Origin: Sorangium cellulosum
Lineage (GTDB): Bacteria > Myxococcota_A > Polyangia > Polyangiales > Polyangiaceae
NCBI RefSeq assembly: GCF_004135735.1
Contig: NZ_CP012670.1
Coordinates: 6,588,501-6,652,500, forward strand
Direction: 5' to 3'
Length of the DNA stretch: 64,000 bases
The translations under genes and the position numbers were made by a program. Under the pieces are notes generated by a model. The model worked only from the letters and a program-made list of their open reading frames with translations, had not been told where the DNA came from and did no database searches. This document shows, one piece after another, positions 35,866 to 46,963 of this stretch (the first letter of the stretch is position 1; the number at the start of each line of letters is the position of its first letter).

Positions 35866-37362
35866 TCAGGGCAGCGGCGGATAGTCCGGGCCAAAGCTCT
35901 CCTCGACGAACAGCTCGGTGGTGAGCCGCGGCGACTTCGTCTCTTCATCGTGATAGATCGGCTGGACGATGCAGGTCTGCTGGCCGCACTCGTCGGGCTC
36001 CGGGAACAGCACGTCGGCGACGAGCCAGAACCGGGTCCCGGCGTCCCTCGGCGCGAACGTGACCGGCTGCTCGGGGGTATAATACCCCTTGGGCCCGAGG
36101 TCGGCCCGCAGCGCTCTGTTGCAGTAGATCTTCACCCGCGGGTGGACATCGTCCCTCGCGTCGAGCGCGCCGTAATAATGCACGCCGATCCGCATCCACT
36201 GGTCGCTCGGCGGAAAGTCGACGTTGATGTTCTCGGGCGCGCAGAAATCGGGCTCATCCGGATCCGTGATCGTGGGGTCACAGCTCACGTTGTCGAGGTC
36301 GAGCCGGGGGCTATGACAGCCCTTGCGGAGGCTCCGCCATGCCTCTCCCACGCCGCGAGGGGCGTAGTAGCAGGTGTTGTTGCTCTCCACCGGATCCAGG
36401 AACCAGTTCACGGGATCGGGCGGCGTCGAGAGGTCGCTGAACCAGCGGATCTGCGGCTCCTCCGCCGACAGGTCGTCGACGGTGCAGTTGTTCCACCCGC
36501 AGTCCACGGCCGAGCCGGCCATCTCCCAGGGCTGCATGCTGACCGGCGCGTGGAGGTGCAGGTCGAGGTCGATGCTGCCGCGGTCGTGCTCCCACTCGAG
36601 CTCGACGCGGAGGCCGCGCGCGCCGACGAAGAGCGGATACTCGCAGCTCTCGGTCCTGCCGCTCGCGAGGCCCTTCGTGTACCTGACCCTGTACTCGCCC
36701 GATTGAAGCGGCGTGAAATCGTCCGGGGGGGCCTCCCCCTCCACGCCGGGGCACGGGTCGATGCCCGCGGGGCAGGTCACCTTCCACACCTCGGTGCCCG
36801 CGACCGCGTCGTCGCTGAACGAGCCGGTGCCCTCCTTGAGGTCGACGTTGGCGAACGGGGGCGCCTGCATCGCGTGGCATCCGGTGGCGTCGCTGGAAAA
36901 GCAGCCCTGGTCCGCGTGCAGGCCGCCGACGCACGGGCCCCACGTGCCGGTCTCGAGGCAGAGCTGCGTGCCGGGAAAGCAGCCCATCGCGTTCCGGTAC
37001 GACGGATCGCCGCGGAAGCAGGAGCTCGCCTGGCCCGGTATGCAGGAGCACTCCTCGTCGATCACGCCGTCGCAATCGTCGTCGAGGCCGAGGTTGGCCT
37101 GGTCGCACAGCTCCGTCGGGCCGCACGCGCTCCCGCACGGGTTGACGGCGACATCGGACGTCGGCGCCGGCCCCCCGTCGCTGGGGAAGACATTGCCAAA
37201 CCCGTCGTCACCGCCGCCACCGCCGCCGCTGCCCCCATCGCCGCTGCCGTCATCGAGCACGCCGTGAATGCCCGCCGCGCTGCAGCTGACCGCGGCGCCA
37301 GCGCCGGACACCGCGGCGCCCATGAAAATGAGGAGCGAGGAGGAGAGACGAGGACGACGCAT
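35866..37362 (-). CDS. Cys-rich lipoprotein with MopE-like DCDGVIDE motif (paralogue 2)
   Basis: A 498-residue paralogue of 34233, lying 97 bp upstream of it on the same strand, so probably cotranscribed. ATG 37362 has GGAGG just upstream. A signal peptide ends in AVSC; then a Gly/Asp-rich linker, NPCGSACGPTELC, DDDCDGVIDEEC, CFRGDPSYRNAMGCFPGTQL, and the same beta-rich C-terminal region (LRVELEWEHDRGSIDLDLHL, IRWFSDLSTPPDPVNW, NINVDFPPSDQWMRIGVHY). Conservation is highest around the Cys clusters and the aromatic strands. The pair arose by tandem duplication. No known enzymatic motif was seen. Confidence 0.85.
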   Translation of the reverse strand: MRRPRLSSSLLIFMGAAVSGAGAAVSCSAAGIHGVLDDGSGDGGSGGGGGGDDGFGNVFPSDGGPAPTSDVAVNPCGSACGPTELCDQANLGLDDDCDGVIDEECSCIPGQASSCFRGDPSYRNAMGCFPGTQLCLETGTWGPCVGGLHADQGCFSSDATGCHAMQAPPFANVDLKEGTGSFSDDAVAGTEVWKVTCPAGIDPCPGVEGEAPPDDFTPLQSGEYRVRYTKGLASGRTESCEYPLFVGARGLRVELEWEHDRGSIDLDLHLHAPVSMQPWEMAGSAVDCGWNNCTVDDLSAEEPQIRWFSDLSTPPDPVNWFLDPVESNNTCYYAPRGVGEAWRSLRKGCHSPRLDLDNVSCDPTITDPDEPDFCAPENINVDFPPSDQWMRIGVHYYGALDARDDVHPRVKIYCNRALRADLGPKGYYTPEQPVTFAPRDAGTRFWLVADVLFPEPDECGQQTCIVQPIYHDEETKSPRLTTELFVEESFGPDYPPLP

Positions 37363-37730
37363 GAGACCTCCGTTCGAGGGCGCCTCGACGGCGTGTCCAA
37401 GCGGGCTCATCCTCCGCCCCGACACCCAGCATTCGAGGAGCTTGCGCGAGTGTAGCAAAATCGTGATGCAACAGCGCCACTGTATCGTGGCCCTGGATCG
37501 CACGTCGTGCGTGTGCCGGCTTTCAACGATACCGGATCAGTCGATTGTTCGCGCCTTGCGGGGAATCGCGTTCGTTTCAGCCATTGACGCACGGCGTTTG
37601 CGGCGTTTGCAGGGAGGAGCACCTCGGCGGGGCGCCGCGCGGCGTCGGGCCCATGGCGCTCTCCGCCGCCGCGCCGCGGCGCGCGCCCGTGGGGGCGCGG
37701 GACGACCTCATCGCGGTGAATGTGCGCGCT
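37363..37730. other. Intergenic region, 368 bp
   Basis: It lies between the radical SAM gene end and the lipoprotein pair, all on the minus strand. The part nearest the lipoprotein start (37440-37580) is relatively AT-rich and likely holds its promoter. A palindrome CGCCGCGCGGCG near 37634 may help terminate the radical SAM transcript. Confidence 0.45.
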
Positions 37731-39128
37731 TCATCCGATGACCGGGAGCTGCCTTCCGCCCTTTGCCTTGGTCGGCGGGGGCTCTGGCTGTGCCGCGGAC
37801 AGAGCGGCCGTGTCCTCGATGGACACGCCGGACCGGAAGCGCTGCTCGCCGCCCGCGATCTTGCGGTGCGCCAGCGTGTGCTGCATGAAATTCAGCGGCC
37901 AGAAGCCCGCCAGCTGGATCCAGCTCGACTGCCGCGTCAGGGTGAACCTGCGCCACATCGAAGAATACGAATAGAATTTCGTCCACGCCGACACCCAGCC
38001 CTCCCGGAGCCGCTCCCGGGACATCCGCCTGGGCACGAAGTAGGGTGAGCCGGCGTCGTGGTCGCGGCGCAGCCACCAGCGCTCATCCGTGAGGCGCCCC
38101 TCCGCCTTGAGGCGCCGGTAGAGCTGCGTCGCCGGATACGGGGTCAGGATGGCATACAGCGCCATCGTCAGCTTCATGTCGATCCCGAACTCCACCGTGC
38201 GGTCGAACACCTCGGGATCGTCCGTATCGAACCCGAAGACGAAGCTCCCCCAGACCGAGATGCCGTGGTCGTGGAGCATCGCCATCGTGTCCTTGTACTG
38301 GGACGGCCGGTTCTGTCGCTTCCCGGTGAACTTGACCGTGTCCTCGTCGATGCTCTCGAAGCCGATGAAGAGCGCCTTGCACCCGCTGTCGGCCATGAGC
38401 TTCACGTTCTCGAGGCGCTTGACGGCCGCGAGCGAGCACTGGCCTATCCAGTGCTTGTTGAGCGGGACCATCCGGGTGAACAGCTCCTTCGAGTAGGCCC
38501 GGTGGATCATCACGTTGTCGTCCGCGAACATGATGAGCTTGCCGAGCGACCTGAGCTCGCTCAGCACCTCGTCGGTCGGGCGGAACCGCATCGTGGTGCC
38601 GTTCGCGGTCGAGACGCTGCAGAACTCGCACGGGTACGGGCAGCCGCGCATCGTCTGCACGACCTGGAACGGGATGTATTTCCTGGAGGTGAACAGATCC
38701 CGGCGCGGCGGCGGCTTGCCCGCGAGGCTCGGCAGCTCCGGGCGGTAGATCGGTCGGAGCTCGCCGCGCTTGGCGTCCGCGAGCAGGACGGGCCAGGCGT
38801 CCTCCGCCTCGCCGACCACGACGGCGTCCGCGTGCTGCATCGCCTCGTCCGGGCAGGCGGTGGGGTGGATGCCCCCGAGGACGACCTTCACGCCGCGGCG
38901 GCGGTAGGCGGCGGCGATATCGTAGCTCCGGCGGGCGGTCTTGCTATCGACGCTGATGCCCACGAGGTCCACGTCCTTGACGTCGCGCTGGAGATCGAAG
39001 GGCCGCACGACGTCGTCGGTGTAGATGACCTCGTCCTCGGGCGGCGTGAGCGCCGCGAGGGTGCCGAGCCCCACCCGGGGCAGGTAGGCGGAATCTTCGC
39101 TTGCCGTGGCGATGAGCTCGATCTGCAT
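37731..39128 (-). CDS. B12-binding-type radical SAM enzyme
   Basis: A 465-residue iron-sulfur enzyme. The N-terminal half (about 1-130) has the Rossmann-like cobalamin-binding fold, with VDLVGISVDSKTARRSYDIA and GGIHPTACPDEAMQHADAVV followed by VGEAEDAW. The radical SAM core has the cluster motif C163-x3-C167-x2-C170 (RGCPYPCEFC), then FADDNVMIHR and KALFIGFESIDEDTVKFTGK, all in register with methylase/cyclase members of the class such as BchE- and hopanoid-type enzymes. No DxHxxG motif is present, as is normal in this group. No pathway genes are adjacent, so the substrate is not known; methyl or C-C bond chemistry on a lipid or secondary metabolite is possible. Confidence 0.93.
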   Translation of the reverse strand: MQIELIATASEDSAYLPRVGLGTLAALTPPEDEVIYTDDVVRPFDLQRDVKDVDLVGISVDSKTARRSYDIAAAYRRRGVKVVLGGIHPTACPDEAMQHADAVVVGEAEDAWPVLLADAKRGELRPIYRPELPSLAGKPPPRRDLFTSRKYIPFQVVQTMRGCPYPCEFCSVSTANGTTMRFRPTDEVLSELRSLGKLIMFADDNVMIHRAYSKELFTRMVPLNKHWIGQCSLAAVKRLENVKLMADSGCKALFIGFESIDEDTVKFTGKRQNRPSQYKDTMAMLHDHGISVWGSFVFGFDTDDPEVFDRTVEFGIDMKLTMALYAILTPYPATQLYRRLKAEGRLTDERWWLRRDHDAGSPYFVPRRMSRERLREGWVSAWTKFYSYSSMWRRFTLTRQSSWIQLAGFWPLNFMQHTLAHRKIAGGEQRFRSGVSIEDTAALSAAQPEPPPTKAKGGRQLPVIG

Positions 39129-39696
39129 GGCAGACCGTGCTTATCACGGCCCCGCGCCGGGCCGAACTGCCCGCGGCCCCGCCGGTCGAGGATCTCGCGG
39201 CGGGCGGCGCGGGCTCGGCGGGGTGGGTGCCTGTGATGATCCTGGTTGCACGCGCCGGCGGGTGGGGTCGCGCGCGCCGAGGTGGCGCGGGGGGCGCTCG
39301 GCCATCCGCCAAGACCGGGGCCGGGGAGCTTGCGCATACAACACCACCCGGCATGTCTCCCTTCGGGCCACGCCACCCGAGACGTCTCGTCGCGCGCCAC
39401 ACGAGGCGCGCCCGAGACCTCGAGCCCCCTTGGACCTCATGGCACCTCGGTCGGTGCTCGATCGCGCCCCCCGCGCCACCTCGGCGCGCGCGACCCCACC
39501 CGCCGGCGCTCACCGCCCGGGCGGCTGGTCGCTCGGGCGCCAGTGCATCGCGAGGGGGGACCGTCAAGGCCTCGACCAGCATCTTGCGGCCGGCACTTAA
39601 TTAGTAGTATTTACCAAGTCCGTGGACCCCGTTGAACAGCGCCCCGCTCGCGGTCGTCGATGCGCGCCGCCGGCGAGCCCCGACCGCGGGGACCGG
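39129..39696. other. Intergenic region carrying a 258-bp inverted-repeat element
   Basis: No gene was recognised between the radical SAM gene and the sigma54 activator. Most of the space is taken by the element at 39252-39509. The remaining flank includes a short AT-rich run TTAATTAGTAGTATT near 39598-39612 that stands out from the local composition. Confidence 0.5.
39252..39509. repeat. 258-bp element with 46-bp perfect terminal inverted repeats
   Basis: The arms at 39252-39297 and 39464-39509 are exact reverse complements over 46 bp (outer end GCGCCGGCGGGTGGGGTCGC). The 166-bp interior has no coding potential I trust, and contains nested GAGACGTCTC and GCGCGCC motifs. Size and shape are those of a miniature inverted-repeat element. 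No clear target-site duplication was found. Confidence 0.75.
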
Positions 39697-41093
<1,397 letters not shown>

Positions 41094-41097
<4 letters not shown>

Positions 41098-42728
41098 TGC
41101 CTCTCTGTCTTGCGGCGCGAGGGCGGGCCCTCTGGCCGGGGAATCTCGACGCCTCCGGTCCTGCTCGGCGGCGGCGGCGGCGCGCCGGCCCCCGCCCTGC
41201 TCGGCGGCGGTGGCGGCGCGGCTCCCCCCATCCTGCCGGGCGACGCCGGCGGCGCGACCGCCCCCGCCCTGCTCGGCGGCGCCGGCGGCGTGGCCGCCCC
41301 CGCCCTGCTCGGCGGCGCCGGCGGCGCGCCGGCCCCCGTCCGGCTCGGCGGCGATGGCGGCGCGCCGGCCCCCCTCCGGCTCGGCGGCGACGGCGGCGCG
41401 CCGGCCCCCGTCCGGCTCGGCGGCGATGGCGGCGCGCCGGCCCCCCTCCGGCTGGATGGCGCCGGCGGCGCGCCGGCCCCCGTCCGGCTGGATGGCGCCG
41501 GCGGCGCCGCTCGCCCCGTCCTGCTCGACGGCGCCGGCGGCGCGGCGCCTCCGGTCCTGCTCGGCGGCGGCGTGGCGCCCCCGTTCCTGCTGGACGGCGC
41601 CGGCGGCGGCGAGCTCTGGCCGGCGTCGAAGTAGCCGCCGTTCTCCGTCATCGTCGGCGGCCCGTCGACGACCGTGGGGTTGTCTTCCACGAGCGCGTCG
41701 GGCACCTCCGACGGGCACCTCGCCCGCTGCGAGCGCCGCACCGCGCGCGTGATGTTCGCCGGCTGGATGGCGCGCCAGCTCTCGAGCGCCTCCGCCGCCG
41801 AGCCGAAGCGCCGCTCCCGCTGCCGATCGAGCGCCCGCTCCAGGAAGCGCTCGATCCCCACCGGCCACTTCTCCCCGGTCGCCTCCGCGAGCGACGGCGC
41901 CGGACGATCGAGCTTCATCGCGACGAGCACGGCGGCCGTCGCGCCCTCGAACGGCAGCCGCCCGGACAGCGCGCGGAACGCCACCGCGCCGACGGCGTAG
42001 ATGTCGGCCCGCTCGTCCGCCCGCGCGGCGCCCCGCACCTGCTCCGGCGCCATGTACGCGAACGAGCCGAGCGTCGCGTCGAACGCGGTGAGCGTCGGCT
42101 CCTCCTTCTCGCGCCGGGTGAGCTTGGAAATGCCGAAATCCAGGATCTTCGCGCGCTCCCGGCGATCGGGGAGGCCGAGGTGCTCCAGGTAGATGTTGCC
42201 CGGCTTGAGATCGCGGTGGATGACCCCCGCGGCGTGCGCCGCCACGAGGCCCTGGAGCACGTCGTCGATGATCGGCCCGACCTCGCTGAACGGCAGGTAC
42301 TGCTCGCGCTTCAGCCGGTCCGCCAGCGACTCGCCGTCGAGCTGCTCGAACACCAGCAGGGGCGCGCCGTCCTCCGTCTCGCCGACCTCGAGGAGCTGGC
42401 AGACATAGGGGCTCTTGATGGCCGAGGCGATCTTCGCCTCGCGATCGAAGCGCCGCACGAGGTCGGGCTTCATCGCGGCCCGCGCGAGCAGGACCTTGAT
42501 GGCCACCGGCTGCATGTCCGATTCCCGCGTCGCGGCCCAGACCTCGCCCATGCCTCCCCGCCCGAGCAGGCGGGTCACACGATAACCAGCAACAATGTCG
42601 CCCGGGTGGATCGCCACGTAACCTGGATCGGGACCGTACCACCGCGCCCCTCGAACGGGGGAGAAAAAAGCGAGAGGCATGGCAAACCGCGAGATTCCGA
42701 CGCGCGCTGCGCGGGCGCCGATCGACAC
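41094..42728 (-). CDS. Ser/Thr protein kinase with Pro/Ala-rich repeat tail
   Basis: 544 residues if the GTG at 42728 is used; ATG 42680 (MPLAFF) and a GTG before AIHPGDIV are alternatives, none with a strong ribosome site. The kinase domain (about 49-330) has glycine loop GRGGMGEV, lysine 78 in VAIKV, HRDLKPGN, KILDFGIS and MAPEQ, all canonical. From about residue 370 the tail is made of some fourteen 12-residue units of the GAGAPPSPPSRT type, probably disordered. No transmembrane helix is seen. It is translationally coupled to the FHA-sigma54 activator and divergent from the YbjN-pspA-ATPase genes. An unusually direct kinase-to-activator cascade is suggested. Confidence 0.92.
41120..41640 (-). 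repeat. 36-bp tandem repeats encoding the Pro/Ala/Arg kinase tail
   Basis: About fourteen imperfect 36-bp units encode xAGAPPxPPSRx. Units differ mainly at Ser/Ala and Thr/Arg/Ala positions. The regular period suggests expansion by slippage or unequal crossing over. Confidence 0.8.
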
Positions 42729-42853
42729 CTCGCCGATGCGCCGTGCGGAGGCCGGCGATCACGCCGCGCCAGGGGCCGGGGCGCCTGGTGGAGGGGCCCC
42801 GCCTGCGTGCGGAGCTAGCCCGACGCGCCATGATTCTGTAGGCTCGCCGCGCC

Positions 42854-43243
42854 ATGCCGCGCACCGCCGAGGACGTTGAGACCTATCTCCTGCAGCTCGA
42901 TCGCCGGTTCGAGAACGACGCCGGCACCTACCTCGTCTCGGGAGGCCCGGACGCGCCGCCGATCGCCATCCGCGTCGATCCGCCCATCGTGGCGGTCCGC
43001 GTCGCGATCGGCCCCGTGCCCACGGACGAGGCCCACCAGACCAGGCTCTTCCGCCGCCTCCTGGAGTACAACGCGACCGATCTCATGCACGCTTCCTACG
43101 GGATTGAAGCGGACACCGTGGTGCTCTCGGCGGCGCTGGAGCTCGAGAACCTCGACATGAACGAGCTCGAGGCGATCCTGAGCGACATCGACCTCGCGCT
43201 CGCCCGCCACATCTCCGTGCTGCACGATCTCGCGCTGAGCTGA
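42854..43243 (+). CDS. YbjN/CesT-like small protein
   Basis: A 129-residue cytosolic protein with the alpha-beta pattern of the YbjN/type-III-chaperone-like fold. It has an N-terminal helix (TAEDVETYLLQLDRRFEN), strands around GTYLVSGG, PIAIRVDPPIVAVRVAIG, a helix LFRRLLEYNATDLMHASYG, a strand DTVVLSAALELENLDMNEL and a final helix. Length fits the family. It is the first gene of a probable operon: pspA follows after 44 bp and the P-type ATPase 13 bp after that. In other bacteria members of this fold act as small chaperones or envelope-stress adaptors; here pairing with PspA suggests a stress role, by context only. Confidence 0.75.
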   Translation: MPRTAEDVETYLLQLDRRFENDAGTYLVSGGPDAPPIAIRVDPPIVAVRVAIGPVPTDEAHQTRLFRRLLEYNATDLMHASYGIEADTVVLSAALELENLDMNELEAILSDIDLALARHISVLHDLALS

Positions 43244-43287
43244 ACAGGACCCGCCGCGCCTGGTGACCCCAGAGTTGGAGCTGATCT

Positions 43288-44121
43288 ATGGGAATTTTCG
43301 CGCGCCTTGCGACCCTCATCAAGTCGAACCTGAACGACCTCATCAGCCGCTCGGAGGACCCCGAGAAGATGCTGAACCAGGTCGTCATCGACATGTCGAA
43401 CCAGCTGATCGAGGCGAAGAAGCAGGTCGCCGTCTCGATCGCCGACGAGAAGCGGCTGGCCAAGCAGGCCGAGCAGGAGGCCGCCAACGCCGCGGAGTGG
43501 GAGCGCAGGGCGATGCTCGCGATCAAGGCGGGGGACGACGCGCTCGCGAAGGAGGCGCTGAACCGCAAGAAGGAGCACGACCAGCTCGCCAACACCTACA
43601 AGGACCAGTGGCAGAAGCAGAAGCAGGCGGTCGACCAGCTCAAGACGGCGCTGCGCGTCCTGAACACCAAGATCGAGGAGGCCAAGCGCAAGAAGAACGT
43701 GCTCATCGCCCGGAAGAAGCGGGCCGAGGCGCAGAAGGCGATCCAGGAGACCATGAGCGGCCTCAACAACGCCTCCGCCTTCGAGACGTTCGACCGGATG
43801 GCGAACAAGATCGACCAGATCGAGGCCGAGGCCGAGGCGGCCGGCGAGATCGCCGAGCAGTACACGGGCGACACGCTCGCGCAGCGGTTCGGGCAGCTCG
43901 AGGCGACGGCGGGCGCGGACGACGAGCTGCTCGCGCTCAAGCGGAAGATGGGCGTGCTCCCGCCCGAGCCGCCGCCCGCCGCGCCGCCGCCGCAGGTGCG
44001 CGTGGCCGGGGCCGCGGGGCCCGCCGCGGCGCCCTCCCCCGCCGAGCAGGACGAGCTGGCGGCGGCCCTCGCGGAGCTCGAGGCGGAAGAACAGCGTGAA
44101 CAGGCCCGGATGAAGCGCTAG
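43288..44121 (+). CDS. pspA: Phage shock protein A / IM30 family
   Basis: A 277-residue peripheral membrane protein. It begins MGIFARLATLIKSNLNDLIS, the amphipathic helix that binds stressed membrane, followed by the conserved EDPEKMLNQ and a long coiled coil (about 25-215) rich in Lys/Glu/Ala/Gln. The C-terminal 60 residues are a Pro/Ala-rich linker and a short acidic helix absent from the shortest relatives. PspA rings support membranes under stress and can inhibit PspF-type sigma54 activators. A sigma54 activator lies just across the divergent promoter, echoing the enterobacterial pspF-pspA layout, although that partner carries FHA and is coupled to a kinase. GGAG lies 9 bp before the ATG. 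Confidence 0.92.
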   Translation: MGIFARLATLIKSNLNDLISRSEDPEKMLNQVVIDMSNQLIEAKKQVAVSIADEKRLAKQAEQEAANAAEWERRAMLAIKAGDDALAKEALNRKKEHDQLANTYKDQWQKQKQAVDQLKTALRVLNTKIEEAKRKKNVLIARKKRAEAQKAIQETMSGLNNASAFETFDRMANKIDQIEAEAEAAGEIAEQYTGDTLAQRFGQLEATAGADDELLALKRKMGVLPPEPPPAAPPPQVRVAGAAGPAAAPSPAEQDELAAALAELEAEEQREQARMKR

Positions 44122-44134
44122 AGCACGACCGCCC

Positions 44135-46963
44135 ATGAGCCAAGCCGCCACGGCGATCCGCCGACCCGAGCCCGAGTCGAGCTCCTCCGACCTGTCCGTC
44201 CCCATACCCGTGCATGCCGAGGAGGTCGGCGCGTTCCTGGAGCGCGTCGGGGTGAGCTCCGCCGGCGGCCTCACCGACGCCGAGGCGCAGAGGCGCCTGG
44301 CCGAGCACGGCAAGAACCGCCTGCCCGAGACCAAGAAGAAGAGCGCGCTCGTCCGGATCCTCGAGCAGTTCGCGAACCCGCTCGTGCTCACGCTCCTGGC
44401 CGCGGCGGCGATCGCCGTGGTCGTCGGCGTGACCGCCGACCGGACGGAGAGCTTCCTCCACCGGTTCGGCGACGCGATCGCGATCCTGCTCATCGTCGTC
44501 CTGAACGCGTTCCTCGGGTACTACCAGGAGCGGCGCGCGGAGGCGGCGCTCGACGCCCTCCAGAAGCTCAGCGCGCCGAACGCGCGCGTGCGCCGCGGCG
44601 GCAAGACCCTGGTCATCCCCGCCGAGGACGTCGTCCCCGGCGACATCCTCGAGCTGGAGGCGGGCGACGCGATCGCGGCCGACGCGCGGCTCGTGCAGAC
44701 GATCAGCTTCGCGACCGAGGAGGCGGCGCTGACGGGCGAGAGCGCGGCCGCGGTCAAGGACGCCCTCGCCCCGGTCGCGCGCGACGCGCCGCTCGCGGAC
44801 CGCGTCACGATGATCTTCACGGGCACGAGCGTCGTGCGCGGCAAGGGCCGCGCCGTGGTGACCGCGACCGGCGTGGGCACCGAGCTCGGCCGCATCGGCG
44901 AGATGATCCGGTCGGTGGGCGAGCAGAAGACGCCGCTCGAGGAGCGCCTCGACCGCTTCGGCGCGATCATCCTGCGGGTGTGCCTCGCGCTGTCCGCGGT
45001 GCTCCTCGGCTGGGGCTTCCTCCGCGGCGGGAGGCCGTGGCACGAGCTCCTGCTCGAGGGCGTGAGCCTCGCCGTGGCGGCGATCCCCGAGGGGCTGCCC
45101 GCCATCACGACGATCACGCTCGCGCTGGGGATGCAGCGCATGGCGCGGCGCGGGGCGATCGTGCGCAAGCTGCCCGCCGTCGAGACGCTGGGCGCCGCGA
45201 CGGTCATCGCGTCCGACAAGACGGGCACGCTCACGCAGAACGAGATGACCGTCCGCAACCTCTACGCGGGCGGCCACCGCTTCACGGTCGCCGGCGAGGG
45301 CTACAGCCCGATCGGCGCGATCCGCGACGAGGAGGGCGCCGAGGTCGTCGACCTCCCCGCGCCGCTCATGTACCTGCTCTCGACGGCGGCGCTCTGCAAC
45401 AACGCCTCCCTCAACGAGGACCAGGCGACGGGCCGCTGGACCATCGTCGGCGACCCGACCGAGGCGGCGCTGCTCACGGTCGCCGCGAAGGGCCACCTCT
45501 CGCGCGAGTCGGTGGCGCCGTCGCACGCGTTCGTGCACGAGCTGCCGTTCGACAGCGATCGCAAGCGGATGACGGTGATCACGCGCGACGATCGCGGCCG
45601 CGACATCGCGCACGTCAAGGGGAGCGTCGACGTGCTCCTGCCGCTCTGCGTGAAGTTCGCCGACGACAAGGGCGTGCGCGCGCTGACCGACGACGACCGG
45701 AGGGCGATCCTCGCCGAGGCCGATCGCCTGAGCGCGAACGCGCTGCGCGTGCTCGCGATCTGCCGCCGCGTGCGGGTCAGCATGAACGAGGACGACGTCG
45801 AGCGCGAGCTCACGTTCCTCGGGCTGGTCGGGATGATGGACCCGCCGCGGGCCGGGGTGAAGGAGGCGGTGGCCGAGTGCAAGCGCGCCGGCATCCGCGC
45901 GGTCATGATCACCGGCGACCACCGGCTCACCGCGACGGCGATCGCGAAGGAGATCGGGCTCTGGGACGAGGGCGACGAGGCGCTCAGCGGGTCGGAGCTC
46001 GCGGCGATGAGCGACGAGGAGCTCGCGCGCCGGATCATGCACCTGCGCGTCTTCGCCCGGACGACGGCGGAGCAGAAGCTCCGGCTCGTGCGGGCGTTCA
46101 AGGCGCACGGCCACATCGTGGCGATGACGGGCGACGGCGTGAACGACGCGCCGGCGCTCCGCGAGGCGCACATCGGCGTGGCGATGGGGCGCGGCGGCAC
46201 CGACGTGGCGCGGCAGGCCGCGGACCTCGTGCTGGCCGACGACAACTTCGCGACCATCGTCGAGGCGGTGCGCGAGGGGCGCGCCATCTACCGGAACATC
46301 CAGAAGTTCATCTTCTTCCTGCTCTCGTCGAACATGGGCCTGCTCGTGGCCGTGTTCGTGGTCTCGTTCTTCGGCAAGTGGCCGCCGCTGACGCCGCTCA
46401 TGATCCTGTGGATCAACCTCGTGACCAACGGCCTGCCGGCGCTCGCGCTCGGCATCGATCCGCCGGATCCGAAGCTGATGTCGGAGGCGCCGCGCCCGCG
46501 CGACGAGGGCCTGCTCATCCGGCGCGACTACCTGGGCATCCTGTACGTCGGGACGTTCATGGGCCTCGCGGCCGTGGCGCTCTACGCGACGTCGGCGCAG
46601 GACGAGCAGTCGCTGCTCCGCACCCGCGCCCTCGCGTTCTCGCTGCTCGCGCTCTCGCCGCTCTTCCACGCCTGGAGCTGCCGGAGCCCGGTGACGTCGC
46701 TGTTCGGGTCGAAGCCGCTGATCAGCGTCCCGCTGCTCCTGGCGGTCGCGGCGAGCGCGGCGATCCACCTCGTCGCGCTGCTCGTGCCGGCGCTGCGGCC
46801 GGTCTTCCGCACGTACGCGATGTCGGCGGACGAGTGGATGGTCCTGCTCGTCCTGTCGGCGCTCATCGTGCCGGCGGTCGAGATCGCGAAGCTCGTGTAC
46901 CGCCGCATCCGGCCCGCCGACGCCGGCGCGGGGGCGCTCGCGGCCCCGGCCGCGCACCGCTGA
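44135..46963 (+). CDS. P-type cation ATPase, Ca2+/SERCA-like (P2 type)
   Basis: A 942-residue inner-membrane pump. The N-terminal cation-ATPase domain is followed by paired helices and the actuator domain (EEAALTGES). M4 carries AAIPEGLPA, the PEGLP-type ion site typical of Ca2+/Na+ pumps. The phosphorylation site is D361 in SDKTGTLTQNEM. VKGSVDVLLPL and MVTITRDD-like segments mark the nucleotide domain, GDGVNDAPAL is the hinge motif, and six C-terminal helices follow. Length and motif order are complete. Third gene of the YbjN-pspA-ATPase run, 13 bp after pspA, so likely cotranscribed. Calcium export is the best guess; Na+/K+ or Mn2+ transport is possible. Confidence 0.93.
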   Translation: MSQAATAIRRPEPESSSSDLSVPIPVHAEEVGAFLERVGVSSAGGLTDAEAQRRLAEHGKNRLPETKKKSALVRILEQFANPLVLTLLAAAAIAVVVGVTADRTESFLHRFGDAIAILLIVVLNAFLGYYQERRAEAALDALQKLSAPNARVRRGGKTLVIPAEDVVPGDILELEAGDAIAADARLVQTISFATEEAALTGESAAAVKDALAPVARDAPLADRVTMIFTGTSVVRGKGRAVVTATGVGTELGRIGEMIRSVGEQKTPLEERLDRFGAIILRVCLALSAVLLGWGFLRGGRPWHELLLEGVSLAVAAIPEGLPAITTITLALGMQRMARRGAIVRKLPAVETLGAATVIASDKTGTLTQNEMTVRNLYAGGHRFTVAGEGYSPIGAIRDEEGAEVVDLPAPLMYLLSTAALCNNASLNEDQATGRWTIVGDPTEAALLTVAAKGHLSRESVAPSHAFVHELPFDSDRKRMTVITRDDRGRDIAHVKGSVDVLLPLCVKFADDKGVRALTDDDRRAILAEADRLSANALRVLAICRRVRVSMNEDDVERELTFLGLVGMMDPPRAGVKEAVAECKRAGIRAVMITGDHRLTATAIAKEIGLWDEGDEALSGSELAAMSDEELARRIMHLRVFARTTAEQKLRLVRAFKAHGHIVAMTGDGVNDAPALREAHIGVAMGRGGTDVARQAADLVLADDNFATIVEAVREGRAIYRNIQKFIFFLLSSNMGLLVAVFVVSFFGKWPPLTPLMILWINLVTNGLPALALGIDPPDPKLMSEAPRPRDEGLLIRRDYLGILYVGTFMGLAAVALYATSAQDEQSLLRTRALAFSLLALSPLFHAWSCRSPVTSLFGSKPLISVPLLLAVAASAAIHLVALLVPALRPVFRTYAMSADEWMVLLVLSALIVPAVEIAKLVYRRIRPADAGAGALAAPAAHR

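Noticed and set aside
42729..42853. Sigma54 promoter between the kinase and the YbjN-pspA operon
   Set aside because: No convincing TGGCAC-N5-TTGC-like element was found; the link to the activator rests on gene order only.
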